A DNA stretch of 28,272 nt from CAZMIL01 sp964566425 (GCA_964566425.1 CAZMIL010000009.1:1-28272); one strand, 5' to 3'; positions 14,038 to 23,402 are shown, numbered from the stretch's first letter. Numbers and translations are program-made. The notes: a model not told the origin generated them from the sequence alone.

Positions 14038-14364
14038 TTAGAATAATCCTGCTCCAAGGCCAAAAATGAAAGAAACGAGTCTCACTATAAAGAAAGCAAG
14101 AATGAGAAGAAGAAATCCAATTAAACCAGTAGTAATCTTTGCTCTTGCCGACTTTACTTTCTCTGGATTTCCTCGCGAAAGGATAAAACCAATCCCTCCC
14201 CATAATAAAACGATAAATAAAATTATGCCGGCAAGAGGAATCAGAAAGACATTAACTACTTTGTTGATCAAATCTCCTAAGTTATTAATCCCTACTAAAG
14301 GCCCCTTGATGCTTTGCCCGTTGATGTTTATTTGTTGAGCCAGATAGTGAAGATCCATAGGCAA
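14038..14364 (-). CDS. Pilin-like (TrbC/VirB2-type) two-TM protein
   Basis: A 108-residue protein with a short amphipathic N-terminus and two long hydrophobic helices (about 36-60 and 78-102). The loop between them is small and basic, with SRGNPEKVKSARAKITTGLIG. This hairpin pattern is common in the pilin-like proteins near type IV secretion genes of Patescibacteria. The same GNPE-KVKKAR element occurs in the protein encoded at 19214-20112. It overlaps the M50-like gene by 37 bases; an internal Met at residue 3 would reduce this to 31. Function as a secretion-channel or pilus subunit is inferred. Confidence 0.75.
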   Translation of the reverse strand: MPMDLHYLAQQININGQSIKGPLVGINNLGDLINKVVNVFLIPLAGIILFIVLLWGGIGFILSRGNPEKVKSARAKITTGLIGFLLLILAFFIVRLVSFIFGLGAGLF

Positions 14365-14966
14365 AAATTTAAAATCAGTGGGATCAAGAGATAATTGTTA
14401 ATTGTTTGTAATAGTTGGGCCGAAACTGTGCTGAAATCAAACACATATATTGCACCTACTCCTATTATAGCCAAAGGGACGAGATAAAGTATATCGACTA
14501 AGTCTTGCTTTGAAGAAAACATCGTCGAGGAAACGGTAAAAATCAGATAACCGAATAAAATATTCATTCCCATTCTCTGATTGGGAAAAAGTTTAAAGTA
14601 AACCAAGGCCCAGAAAAAAATTATTCCCATTAAAAATGGTGCGATTCCAACTAAAATTCCTTTCACTGCTCCCCTCTTTTCATAAAGCACATGGCCTAGT
14701 TTGAGAGTATTCTCGGCGGTAATTTGAGGCCAGAGTTGGATTTCTTTAATTCTTAAGAGAAGCAGCGTTGCCACGGTCAAATGAGCTGTCTCATGTAGAA
14801 AGGTTCCCGGAAAATAGATCAGTGAAACTAACCAATAAACTACTTTTTTGTTTTTGAAGCCGGAACTCAAGTAAATAAAAATTCTTCGCAGTATGGCTTT
14901 TGTGAAAAAGTAGATAAAAAAGACTTGAACGAGAAAAAATAACAGTTGAAGCCAAATATTATCCAT
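14328..14966 (-). CDS. M50-like integral membrane metalloprotease
   Basis: A 212-residue membrane protein with five or six hydrophobic helices. FLHETAHLTVATLLL places a zinc-binding HExxH (H58, E59, H62) inside a helix, as in site-2-protease/M50 families. A clear NPDG or LDG second motif is not visible, so the third ligand is uncertain and activity is inferred. The start ATG overlaps the TAA stop of the upstream gene by one base (TAATG), which implies translational coupling. Confidence 0.7.
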   Translation of the reverse strand: MDNIWLQLLFFLVQVFFIYFFTKAILRRIFIYLSSGFKNKKVVYWLVSLIYFPGTFLHETAHLTVATLLLLRIKEIQLWPQITAENTLKLGHVLYEKRGAVKGILVGIAPFLMGIIFFWALVYFKLFPNQRMGMNILFGYLIFTVSSTMFSSKQDLVDILYLVPLAIIGVGAIYVFDFSTVSAQLLQTINNYLLIPLILNFCLWIFTIWLNK

Positions 14967-15325
14967 TATGGCGCCGCGCTGACAGATGGCGACGGCGAAA
15001 GCGAGGATGTTGGAGATAGTTCCTGTGTCGGAGACAGGCTGGGCGAAGGACTGGCTAACGGCAACTCTACACCACTAGGGGAAGGAGATGCTTCTTCACT
15101 GCCGAATAAATTCTGTGGGGGTGGCGAAGGAACCGCGTTATCTTCGGTTTGTTGAGTCTGCTGCGGCTGGCTAGTTATTTTTTGTTTAATTAACAATATC
15201 AGAATAAAGGCTAAGACGACTGCCGTAAGGATAGCAATAACGATCAAGACTGTGTTTGTTCTCTCCCCGCCTTTTTCTTTCCCCTTTTTATATTTTTTGA
15301 GATTGAGTGGGGTGTAATTTGTCAT
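14966..15325 (-). CDS. Single-TM protein with Ser/Pro-rich extracellular tail
   Basis: A 119-residue protein with a basic cytoplasmic N-terminus (about 1-23, KKYKKGKEKGG), one transmembrane helix (about 26-47), and a low-complexity C-terminal half built from repeated Ser-Pro units (EASPSPSGVE, SPSPSLSPTQ, SPSPSVSAAP). Such tails in these bacteria usually act as wall-spanning linkers. No domain is recognisable. It is the first gene of a minus-strand unit with the M50-like and pilin-like genes, and is divergent from the cell-wall enzyme genes starting at 15430. Confidence 0.75.
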   Translation of the reverse strand: MTNYTPLNLKKYKKGKEKGGERTNTVLIVIAILTAVVLAFILILLIKQKITSQPQQTQQTEDNAVPSPPPQNLFGSEEASPSPSGVELPLASPSPSLSPTQELSPTSSLSPSPSVSAAP

Positions 15326-15334
15326 AATGTCAGC

Positions 15335-15362
15335 TTGACGCGAAGCCTTTTTTACTTATAAA
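15335..15362 (+). promoter_or_regulatory. Promoter of the plus-strand cell-wall enzyme genes
   Basis: -35 TTGACG (15335-15340) and -10 TATAAA (15357-15362) with a 16-base spacer. Transcription would start near 15369, giving a leader of about 60 bases. A good ribosome-binding site AAGGAG lies at 15413-15418 ahead of the ATG at 15430. Confidence 0.65.
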
Positions 15363-15386
15363 ATCAAAGAAAGACATACCCTTTTA

Positions 15387-15409
15387 TTTTGACGAAAAAA
15401 GAGTCAAAA
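15387..15409. promoter_or_regulatory. Inverted repeat in the 5' leader
   Basis: TTTTGAC and GTCAAAA form a perfect 7-base inverted repeat with a 9-base A-rich centre. It lies between the predicted transcription start and the ribosome-binding site, where it could be an operator or a weak RNA hairpin. No known family is recognised. Confidence 0.4.
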
Positions 15410-15429
15410 GTCAAGGAGTCTGCCCAAGC

Positions 15430-16680
15430 ATGAATTCAGCTGTCAACAAACTCATTATTGCGGCGGGAGTGATCCTTGTCGTTCTGATTATTGTCACGGT
15501 TTTAGTTGGAAGTTTATTTAGCAAAAATCAAGCGTCACAGCAGCCCACACTCATCCCTACCGGGATTTTAAACGAAACCGGCGGAGGCGCATTTGGCGGC
15601 AACCCCACCCCTACTCTCAGCGAACAGGAAAAACAACAACTTGAACAAAAAGTTAACGAAATAAATAATAACGTTCTCTCCCTCGACCAAACCAACAGAC
15701 TTGATCAATTTACGCCAAAATTGCCTATTTCCACCAACGATTTCGCCATCGGCTACTCAAACCTGCTAGGACAGTTTTTTGTCCAGAAAAAAACTCCACA
15801 GACTGACGCTGCGCTGCAAAAATATCTCCAGGATAATAATTTTCTCGACGTCTATCAACAATTTCCAGATCTTTTTGTAACCACCCAAAATAATCAAACT
15901 CCGGATCAAGCGATCCAGCAAGCCGAACAAAATTTTGAAAATGTCGGAGAAGAGTTCCAACAGCAGCAACTCCCCAGCCTCACACCAATGCTTTCTCCAT
16001 CGTCTAAGGTAACTACAAAACAATCAGTTACCAAACAAAAGACAAAACAGGAAATAGAAAAAGAGGTGCAATCTCTGGGCGCGATAATCGGTTCTCTTTT
16101 CAATTTAAATTTTAGTGATGAGCTTAAAATCAATCAATCTAATGCTCCCGGTCCTTCTGGAAATACAGGTGGAGGTGAAATTACAACAACCGGTAACGGG
16201 ACTTTTACAGATAATCAGATTTCTCAAGCTCTTATGAATATTTTCTTGGAAGCAGGAAATACCGTCAAAATTGCCCCTAAGCTTTTAGCAGCAATTATGT
16301 CTCGCGAATGTGCAACCGTCCTCCATTGGTCGCAAAACCAGATCATTAACCATCCCACTTTAGTGCCAGGTGATTATTGTTATACCAATGGTTTTGCTTA
16401 TGGTCCTATGCAATTTTCGCAAGGAACATGGGCCGGATACGCCGCTAGAATAACAGAACTGGTAAAGCATAAGGCCAATGTTGAAAATATTCGAGATGCT
16501 GTTTTTGGGGCGGCAATAAAACTTAAAGGTCAATCCGGAGCCAAAGACCCTTTTAATCTCACTCAAGAAGAAGTTTTCAGGGCTGCTTCCTACTATAACA
16601 CGGGACATTTAACTTCTAGCGGAGGCTGTGCAAATTTGAGCTATTGTCAAGGCGTCTGGGACTATTATAATAATCATTAG
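15430..16680 (+). CDS. Anchored lytic-transglycosylase-like protein (VirB1-like)
   Basis: A 416-residue protein with an N-terminal membrane anchor (about 8-28), a Gln/Asn-rich stalk (about 55-250), and a C-terminal lysozyme-like domain from about 265. The domain shows the transglycosylase pattern: LLAAIMSRECA with candidate catalytic E293, then AYGPMQFSQGTW (GPMQF 325-329) and AASYYNTG. It probably opens peptidoglycan for the secretion apparatus. A strong AAGGAG site supports the start. The anchor, stalk and the block before the catalytic domain recur in the next gene, but the enzymatic domains differ. Confidence 0.85.
   Translation: MNSAVNKLIIAAGVILVVLIIVTVLVGSLFSKNQASQQPTLIPTGILNETGGGAFGGNPTPTLSEQEKQQLEQKVNEINNNVLSLDQTNRLDQFTPKLPISTNDFAIGYSNLLGQFFVQKKTPQTDAALQKYLQDNNFLDVYQQFPDLFVTTQNNQTPDQAIQQAEQNFENVGEEFQQQQLPSLTPMLSPSSKVTTKQSVTKQKTKQEIEKEVQSLGAIIGSLFNLNFSDELKINQSNAPGPSGNTGGGEITTTGNGTFTDNQISQALMNIFLEAGNTVKIAPKLLAAIMSRECATVLHWSQNQIINHPTLVPGDYCYTNGFAYGPMQFSQGTWAGYAARITELVKHKANVENIRDAVFGAAIKLKGQSGAKDPFNLTQEEVFRAASYYNTGHLTSSGGCANLSYCQGVWDYYNNH
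16090..16167 (+). repeat. Near-identical duplicated segment, copy 1
   Basis: A 78-base stretch inside the first cell-wall enzyme gene differs at only two positions from 17380-17457 in the second gene. It encodes the shared IGSLFNLNFSDELKINQ and APGPSGNT. The surrounding stalk sequences are far more diverged. Confidence 0.85.
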
Positions 16681-16683
16681 GGT

Positions 16684-17886
16684 ATGCAATTACCAAATAC
16701 TAAAGTTTTAATCATTATCGCCGGGGTAATTTTAGTTATCCTCGTAGCCGTTACTATTTTTGTTAACAGTTTAGTCAGCAAAAATCAATCCTCACAACAA
16801 AATCCTACGCTCATCCCAACTGGCATCTTCGAATCTAGTGGAAATTTAAGCGACAATCAATCGGTAAATCTTCCCACTCTTACTCAAGATCAAAAACAAA
16901 GCGCAATAGCAGAAATAACAACTGGTATCTCTAATAACCTCCCCTCTGATCAAGCAACTGCCTTTAACAATCTTATAGCTAAGTTGCCATATAGCTCCTC
17001 TGATTTTGATATGATATATTCATCGGGACTCAATCAATTTATTGTCTCAAAAAAAACTAGCAATGCCGATAATAAACTTAATCAATTTCTTCAAGACAAC
17101 AATGCTCTCGATCTTTATCAAAACAATCAAGGTCTGTTTGTTGTTGGAACCGACTCCATCAATACATTAACTCAAAATGAGCAAAATGATCTCATAGCGG
17201 GTTTAGCTGAACAAGAAGACCTTTCCACCACTAGCCAAGAACAGCAGCAAAATCAACAAAACAATAATCAGTCTCAACAGAACAAAAACACTAATCAAAC
17301 CAAACAAAAACAATCAGCGATTCAACAAAAGACAAAACAAGAAATTGATAAAGAAGTTCAATCCCTTGGAAACATCATAGGATCTCTTTTCAATTTAAAT
17401 TTCAGTGATGAGCTTAAAATCAATCAATCTAATGCTCCCGGTCCTTCTGGAAATACAAATAACGGAGGTCCTAGTGGAACTGGAACACCGGGTAGTAGTG
17501 GAAGTTCGTGGTTAGCTCAATATGGGAATGTCTCTACCAACATTGCCAAAACAACGCAATTAAAAACCTACATCTTGAACCGTTGGCCAAGTTTGAATTA
17601 CGCAGGTACCTGCAATTGCCGCCCCCAACGAGGAACTGGATCGAATCCAAACATGTGGTCTATCCATTCTTGGTGTGGGGCAATAGATTTTTTTGGCCCT
17701 ACATATTCTACAAGTGATCCCGTAGCTAAGACTCTTTATTCATGGGCTAATTCTTCTGCTGGAAAAGCTTTGGGGATAGTCTTTGCTTTAAGTGAAGCTT
17801 CACCTGGAGACATACATGTTCAGATTATTCCTAATCAGGTACCATCAGATCTTGTTCCGCAATGTGCCGGAGGACCAAGCAGTTAA
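16684..17886 (+). CDS. Paralogous anchored protein with M15-like peptidase domain
   Basis: A 400-residue protein starting 3 bases after the previous gene. The N-terminal anchor (about 8-28), the LIPTGI segment, the Gln/Asn-rich stalk and the KQEIDKEVQSLG block are homologous to the preceding gene. The C-terminal 130 residues are different. They contain SIHSWCGAIDFF (H328, D335) and GDIHVQI (H378). The order His, Asp, His resembles the zinc site of M15/VanY-type D,D-peptidases, so a peptidoglycan peptidase is likely but not certain. Four cysteines (including CNC) may form disulfides. Confidence 0.7.
   Translation: MQLPNTKVLIIIAGVILVILVAVTIFVNSLVSKNQSSQQNPTLIPTGIFESSGNLSDNQSVNLPTLTQDQKQSAIAEITTGISNNLPSDQATAFNNLIAKLPYSSSDFDMIYSSGLNQFIVSKKTSNADNKLNQFLQDNNALDLYQNNQGLFVVGTDSINTLTQNEQNDLIAGLAEQEDLSTTSQEQQQNQQNNNQSQQNKNTNQTKQKQSAIQQKTKQEIDKEVQSLGNIIGSLFNLNFSDELKINQSNAPGPSGNTNNGGPSGTGTPGSSGSSWLAQYGNVSTNIAKTTQLKTYILNRWPSLNYAGTCNCRPQRGTGSNPNMWSIHSWCGAIDFFGPTYSTSDPVAKTLYSWANSSAGKALGIVFALSEASPGDIHVQIIPNQVPSDLVPQCAGGPSS
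17380..17457 (+). repeat. Near-identical duplicated segment, copy 2
   Basis: Second copy of the 78-base segment at 16090-16167. The two differences are one T/A and one T/C change. It sits at the junction between the stalk and the M15-like domain. Confidence 0.85.
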
Positions 17887-17889
17887 CAA

Positions 17890-17919
17890 TTGATAATTAT
17901 TTGCTAATTTATTTATAAT
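17890..17919 (+). promoter_or_regulatory. Candidate leaderless promoter of the VirB6-like gene
   Basis: -35-like TTGATA (17890-17895), 18-base spacer, and perfect -10 TATAAT (17914-17919). The TATAAT overlaps the first possible ATG (17918), but an in-frame ATG at 17927 follows after exactly 7 bases. This favours a leaderless start at 17927. Confidence 0.45.
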
Positions 17920-19113
17920 GAAATCAATGCCTGACTTTTTGAGAAAAGTTTCAAACGTAGCTAAAAAGATTTTTTTTATTTTTGCAATCTACGCGGTAGT
18001 CATCAGTCTTTTTTCTATATTTTTTACAAGAAATAATTCTCAGCAGAAAACTGATCCACTTAAAGATTATCGAGCGCAAATTTATAAGAAAATAGATGAT
18101 CGAAGTTTAAACTCAACAAAAGATGGACAAAAATTAGTTAAGCTTTATAGAGGTGCTCTTTGTGGATTGATCGGCGAGGCCTGTACAAATAATCCCGCCG
18201 ATGGAGATAAGAATTTTCAGGGAAGTTTTTTTGGAACATTAACTAGAGGAATAGCATTAATGTATAGTGCTCCCCCTGCATCAGGTATATATTGGGCGTC
18301 TTCAGGTCTTCAAAATATCGGATTTATTCCTAAATCGTATGCAGCTGAAGGAATTGGATTTTCTGCAATTAAACCGCTAAGTTTTATATGGTCTAAGTTT
18401 AGAGATATAGCTTTCTTGGTTCTTGTTTTAGTCATAATCACAATCGGCTTCATGATCATGTTTAGAGTCAAGATTAACCCTCAAGTGGTTATTACTATGG
18501 AAAACGCTCTCCCTCGAATTGTAATTTCTTTATTGTTGATTACTTTCTCTTTTGCAATTGCTGGTTTTTTAATTGATATCATGTATGTACTTATGGCTCT
18601 AGGCGTTACAACAATTGGGAATGCAGTTGTTCCTGGTGGCGGAATTGTTGCCGACGGAGCAAAACAAAATAGTCTGATTGCCGGTAACGCTACAACTATT
18701 TTTGGAAGTATTTTTTTTGGCGATGGCGTGTATAAAATTGGCGACGCTATTTTTTCTATTCTCCCCACATTTCTAAGTGTGTCTCTAAAAACAATTCTTC
18801 TTGTAGGAGTCTTCAAACTTATTGAGCAAATTCCAGTCATAAAAGACATTGTCGATGCTAAATTCGCTTTTGGAGGATGGGGCGGAGGTTTAATCGCACT
18901 CTTAATTGAAATTGCGATTGCTGCTAATCTGGCCCCTTATATCAGTAGCACTATCGGATTCATCTTCTCTATCCTTATCATTATCTTGTCCGGTCTTTAT
19001 ATTTTCTTCCGGATCTTCTTCCTGTTGTTAACGACCTACATTCGAATCGTTCTTTATATAATTTTTGCTCCAATTATTCTTTTATTACATGCAATTCCGG
19101 GAAGAAATACAGC
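17918..19113 (+). CDS. VirB6/TrbL-like polytopic membrane protein (truncated by gap)
   Basis: The visible 398 residues have a cytoplasmic start, a first transmembrane helix (about 17-37), a soluble loop with two cysteines (LCGLIGEACTNN), and then at least six hydrophobic helices in the second half. The layout resembles VirB6/TrbL-type inner-membrane channel proteins of type IV secretion systems, as found in Patescibacteria. The assignment is by topology and context; no diagnostic motif is seen. The reading frame enters the 100-N gap at an Ala codon, so the C-terminus is missing. The start may be the Met at 17927 (residue 4). Confidence 0.65.
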
Positions 19114-19213
19114 NNNNNNNNNNNNNNNNNNNNNNNNNNNNNNNNNNNNNNNNNNNNNNNNNNNNNNNNNNNNNNNNNNNNNNNNNNNNNNNNNNNNNNN
19201 NNNNNNNNNNNNN
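19114..19213. other. Assembly gap of 100 N
   Basis: Exactly 100 undetermined bases, which is the usual placeholder for a scaffold join of unknown length. Two convergent genes are cut by it, so the true distance, and even the adjacency of the two sides, is not shown by the sequence. Confidence 0.98.
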
Positions 19214-20112
19214 GTGAGATATTCTCTTGCCTTCTTGACTCTCTCTGGATTACCTCTAGAAGTCTGCAATAGAAACGCTGAATAAATTATACATAAAAAG
19301 GCAGAAATTCCAGCTAAGCCTATCCCAAATGTCATAAGTGTGGCAACAAAACCAGAAGCATTAGTCCCAATACAACCAACTCCTGAATAGATACCATTTT
19401 TTAAAGCACAAGCCTGACAGGCTTTCGACTGATTTGGATCCGATACGTAATTTGCGCAAAGTATTGATAAGCTAAGAGTTGTCTGTTGACGACATATACA
19501 CGCCTTGGTTGATTTATTTACTGAAGGGATTGCACCTTCCTGACAAGGATTAATACCCGCAGAACTTATATTTTTTTGAAAAGTGATGAAGCTTTTTTGC
19601 TGTGTTATTCTATTAGCTAACCCGCTAGCAATGTCGCCAATACATAGGGGATCAGTAGCATTTTTTAAACCAAATATTGATTTTAGACCAGTAATGTCAC
19701 CTAATCCATCAAGTATTTTCCCCGAAAACAATTCACCAAAGCCTTTTATTTTGTTAAGTGGGTTAATGGCCCCCAACACTCCCCCCACGATTCTTGTAGG
19801 GACGGAGGCAATAGTAGGTAAGCACATAAAGTTACTAAGAACATTGATGGCGTTTTTTTCAGCATCGAATTGCTTAGGCGCTACGCAACAAAGATTTACG
19901 TCGGTTACCTGGTCTGTAGGAGATTCTACTGCCTGTCCGCAAGTAACGCCGACAATTGGAGGTTTTTCCCCCGGAATTTTTTTAAGAATATCCTCAATCG
20001 GATTACTTAAATTGCCTCCTCCTCCTTGAGTTGAAACAACTGCGAAGATATTTTTAACAAGAACAAAACCCAGAAGAAAAATAAAGAAAGATATAATAAA
20101 CTTTTTTATCAT
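19214..20112 (-). CDS. Secreted Cys-rich pilin-like protein (truncated by gap)
   Basis: The visible 299 residues begin with a signal peptide (MIKKF then a hydrophobic run to about residue 25). The central region holds more than a dozen cysteines, including LCC, CIC and CQAC, suggesting several disulfides or metal sites. A hydrophobic helix (about 262-286) is followed by QTSRGNPERVKKAREYL, the same loop seen in the two-helix pilin-like protein at 14038-14364. A second helix is therefore expected inside the gap. It likely belongs to the secretion or pilus apparatus. Its disulfides would need an oxidoreductase such as the DsbA-like protein at 7498-8250. Confidence 0.7.
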
Positions 20113-20154
20113 CTCTAAGTTAGATTATATACTAAATCAACTTTTTATTTAAAT

Positions 20155-23100
20155 TTAACCTTTCCCCCCAAGTTCCTCTTTACCTGCACGCAGTATAGCT
20201 TGAACTAAAATAAATAGCATAACCAGTGGGATATATTTATTTAAAATCTCTGAAGCTATATCCCATTTCGAACCGCCAAAATCTTTACGCATCTTCTTTC
20301 CCGTCAATTCTTCAAACTTGGGATCATATGTTATTTTGTACCCCATTGGGATGCCAAAAAATTTTTTTCTGCGCTCAACTTCTGGCATATTCTTAATACT
20401 TAACTCGTGTAAGCCTTTAGGGACAATTCGTCTTCGTTCAAGCTCAACAACAAAGTTGTCTATTTCGCCGGCTTCCCATTCCCACACCCCACGAAAAGTT
20501 CCAGCTACTTCCGCCGCAATGGAATTATATCTTCCGAATCGTGTTAATCTCCCAACCCAGTTTTTGGCAGCAGTATCCTTTTTAAAGTAAGCAATCGTCA
20601 AACCGGCAAAATCGTGCATTTTTTCAAATGCGACCAGATTCCCATGTAAAGCTTCAAATGTTGACTTCATCTCTTGCAAGTTATCTACAATTTTTGAAAT
20701 ATCGTGTTGAGGATCAAGGGAAACTGCATGTAGAGTGTCAAGAAAACCCTGAAGTTTATCCGTCACGTGCTGTTCTAAGTTAGCATTATCTCCCATATTG
20801 CGAGCTAATACTGATTCCCCTGCAGCTCTGAAAGCTAAAAACTTTGTATCTAATTCCTCGGCGGCCAACGCAAAGGGAAATTCTTTATTTTGTATTTTGC
20901 TAGCAAATTGATTTATGAAGTCATTATTAAGTATTTTCCCGTTAATTTTTTCAAAAAGTTTCTTGGCATCTTCTGCTTCCTCTTGAGATAGTTTCATTTC
21001 GTTGACTAAAATTCTGTTTATATTCTCAGGTGTTACTTTGTAACCAGAACCGTCAAAATCTTTTAAACTTTTATCTTTATCGCTCACCGTTAACTCCTCA
21101 AGATATTTAACCATACGCGCAGAAGTTTCTTGTCTTAAACTAAGCTCTACAAGCATCAGGTTGCGCATCGCTTTATCCATTTTCTCTGGGCTCCATACTT
21201 TTTCAACTTTCCTTTGATCTTTTGCCTGTGATTGTTGAGGAATCCCTTCTTTATCTTGGGGAGACTCTTCCCAAGACTTAAGATCTTTCCTAATTTCTTC
21301 CCATAACCTAATCCCGCCATCTGATAATCTATCTCGTTCGATACGCACAAATTTCGAAGGAAGTCTGTTACGAATCACGCCAGTAAGCGCTTTGTAGAGA
21401 AGCCTCTCATAAATATCTTCATCTTTAACCTGCACGTTTTTTTTGAAAGGATCATCTTTAAATTCCTTCTCGAGTTGATTTCTCGTTTCTTTTACTTCTA
21501 TCTTCAGATCTTTTCTTGCCTTGAATTTCCCAGTTTCGGAATCGATATCTCCATTTATATATCTCTCATTTAAATATTTGAAGAAAGCCTCACGTTGAGA
21601 ATTATTGTTTGCCAAGAAATCGGAAGTTATTCTATTTTGAACAAAATTAAGAAGAACTTCATAACCGATATTTTCAACAGCCTTCCAGGAATCTATGACT
21701 TTTAAATTAATGCCCTTCTCTTCTGTCGTTGATTCATAGTCCATCCAGCCTTCAAAAGCCTTTCCTAAACGCCAGCCAGAGCGTGTAAGAGGACTTCCTA
21801 TATTTCCTATATTAGTTAGAAGCTCAAAAAATGTCTTTTCTTGACTATTTGTTTTTATATCGTTAAAGGCAGATTTTCCTTTTAACCAACTATTTTTGAA
21901 TCCTTTCATTCTTTCCCATAATTTTGCGTGGTCCCATAAACGAAGCATCCTTCTTCTATATCCAGATACCGGCATAAAGAGAAGCGGACCCTTGAACATG
22001 CTTTCTTGTTGCCAACGCAAAAAATGGTGTAATGGATTTAAGGCCATAATTGCTGCATTATCGTTTGTATAATAACTAACGAATGTCGCCTCACCATTTC
22101 TATCCGTTCTTACATTTGGATCTGCCCATGCTGCGGCTTCAACCTCTGTCATAAAGACGCCCTTAGAAAGTCCCACGCCAAAGTTCAACGCTCTCCGTAC
22201 TCTCCAAGGGTCTTTTGCTGCATCCGGAAACAATTTTTCAAGATCTTCGAAAACCATATCCTCAATTTCGGAGGTTGTACTTTGCAGATTATTGATAAAC
22301 ATATTGGGTTGATGAACCCAGTCGTATAGAGCAAATCTCTCTTCAACATACTTACTGTAGAGTTGGAAGGCAGACATGAAAAGATCGTTATCTGGTAATG
22401 TGCCTAGACGATCAATATCGGTCGTTCCTAAACGCGTGGCATAATTCTGTAATTGTGCCCAAAAACCCTGTTCTCCTTTTCCTCGAAAAAAAATTGCTCG
22501 GACATTGTGCATAAATGCACGGACTGTATATTCGTTGTCAATCTGTGTGTAAAGAGCATGTAAAAATCCCGCTGCTGAAATCGCCTCATCTTTAGATGTA
22601 GGAATTATTTTCTCAACTGAGATCGTCTTCTTGTTATTTTCGTCTATTTCTATCTCTTTCTCACCTAAGACCTTATTGCTTGTGCGCTTAAAAAATTTCA
22701 TCTCGCGCAAAATTTCAGGTAGAGCTCTCTCATCACTCTCCTCATAACTACTTCTTTTTTCAGCCTCCTCTGTAAGAAGGAGAACTTTATCCATCAATTG
22801 CTTTTTAATGAGTTGAATCGAACTGAAAAACCCTTCCTGAACTATTTCTTCAAAAAATTCAGATGCTCTCTCTTGATCGACTCTTCGGGTCAACTTACTA
22901 AATCTCACTACTATTTCTTGTTCAACACGAGAGCTTGTTAATCTATTTAATTCTTCTTCAGCAGGATCTTGACCATTATGAGTCTCTCTATATTCTTGTT
23001 TGACTTTCTCTTGCATTTCTTGTGTAAACTTGGCAAATTCATCTACAGATTGGAGCGAACGAAAAGTTCTTTCATCATCTGCATCAAAAAAAACTTCAAG

Positions 23101-23358
23101 AAATTGAATATTCAAGTCAGCAAAACTTTTTTTACCTTCACTCACTGCTGTAGCTATTGCCTGTTCCCTCTCTATCTGTCTTTCCCTCTCTTCTCGCATC
23201 TCTTCTTTCAGTTCCTCTACGTCTCTCTCCAGATCAGGAAGGGGCGGTGTAGGAACTTCTTGATCTGGACGACCGGGAGGCGGCTCTGGGACATTCTGTC
23301 CCCCGACTTGATCCGGTCTTGGCGGTGGTGGTATCTCTCTGTTTGAGCCGTCTGCCAT
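20155..23358 (-). CDS. Giant tail-anchored hypothetical protein (1067 aa)
   Basis: A 1067-residue highly charged protein of unknown function. It opens with a Pro-rich segment (PPPPRPDQ, PEPPPGRPDQ, PTPPLPD), then a likely coiled coil (about 43-75, Glu/Arg-rich), a long alpha-helical body without signal peptide, and one C-terminal hydrophobic helix (about 1040-1058), so it appears to be cytoplasmic and tail-anchored. No enzymatic motif is visible. It follows a strong promoter and is directly upstream of the Cys-rich pilin-like gene, which suggests a structural part of the secretion-like cluster. Confidence 0.85.
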   Translation of the reverse strand: MADGSNREIPPPPRPDQVGGQNVPEPPPGRPDQEVPTPPLPDLERDVEELKEEMREERERQIEREQAIATAVSEGKKSFADLNIQFLEVFFDADDERTFRSLQSVDEFAKFTQEMQEKVKQEYRETHNGQDPAEEELNRLTSSRVEQEIVVRFSKLTRRVDQERASEFFEEIVQEGFFSSIQLIKKQLMDKVLLLTEEAEKRSSYEESDERALPEILREMKFFKRTSNKVLGEKEIEIDENNKKTISVEKIIPTSKDEAISAAGFLHALYTQIDNEYTVRAFMHNVRAIFFRGKGEQGFWAQLQNYATRLGTTDIDRLGTLPDNDLFMSAFQLYSKYVEERFALYDWVHQPNMFINNLQSTTSEIEDMVFEDLEKLFPDAAKDPWRVRRALNFGVGLSKGVFMTEVEAAAWADPNVRTDRNGEATFVSYYTNDNAAIMALNPLHHFLRWQQESMFKGPLLFMPVSGYRRRMLRLWDHAKLWERMKGFKNSWLKGKSAFNDIKTNSQEKTFFELLTNIGNIGSPLTRSGWRLGKAFEGWMDYESTTEEKGINLKVIDSWKAVENIGYEVLLNFVQNRITSDFLANNNSQREAFFKYLNERYINGDIDSETGKFKARKDLKIEVKETRNQLEKEFKDDPFKKNVQVKDEDIYERLLYKALTGVIRNRLPSKFVRIERDRLSDGGIRLWEEIRKDLKSWEESPQDKEGIPQQSQAKDQRKVEKVWSPEKMDKAMRNLMLVELSLRQETSARMVKYLEELTVSDKDKSLKDFDGSGYKVTPENINRILVNEMKLSQEEAEDAKKLFEKINGKILNNDFINQFASKIQNKEFPFALAAEELDTKFLAFRAAGESVLARNMGDNANLEQHVTDKLQGFLDTLHAVSLDPQHDISKIVDNLQEMKSTFEALHGNLVAFEKMHDFAGLTIAYFKKDTAAKNWVGRLTRFGRYNSIAAEVAGTFRGVWEWEAGEIDNFVVELERRRIVPKGLHELSIKNMPEVERRKKFFGIPMGYKITYDPKFEELTGKKMRKDFGGSKWDIASEILNKYIPLVMLFILVQAILRAGKEELGGKG

Positions 23359-23402
23359 AGTTTTTGTCTAACTTATAATAAAGTTACCAAAAATGGCCAA
23401 TA

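Noticed and set aside
19214..19285. Continuation of the VirB6-like frame across the N gap to a stop near 19285
   Set aside because: The continuation depends on the placeholder length of the gap. The bases after it are better explained as the end of the visible part of the minus-strand pilin-like gene.
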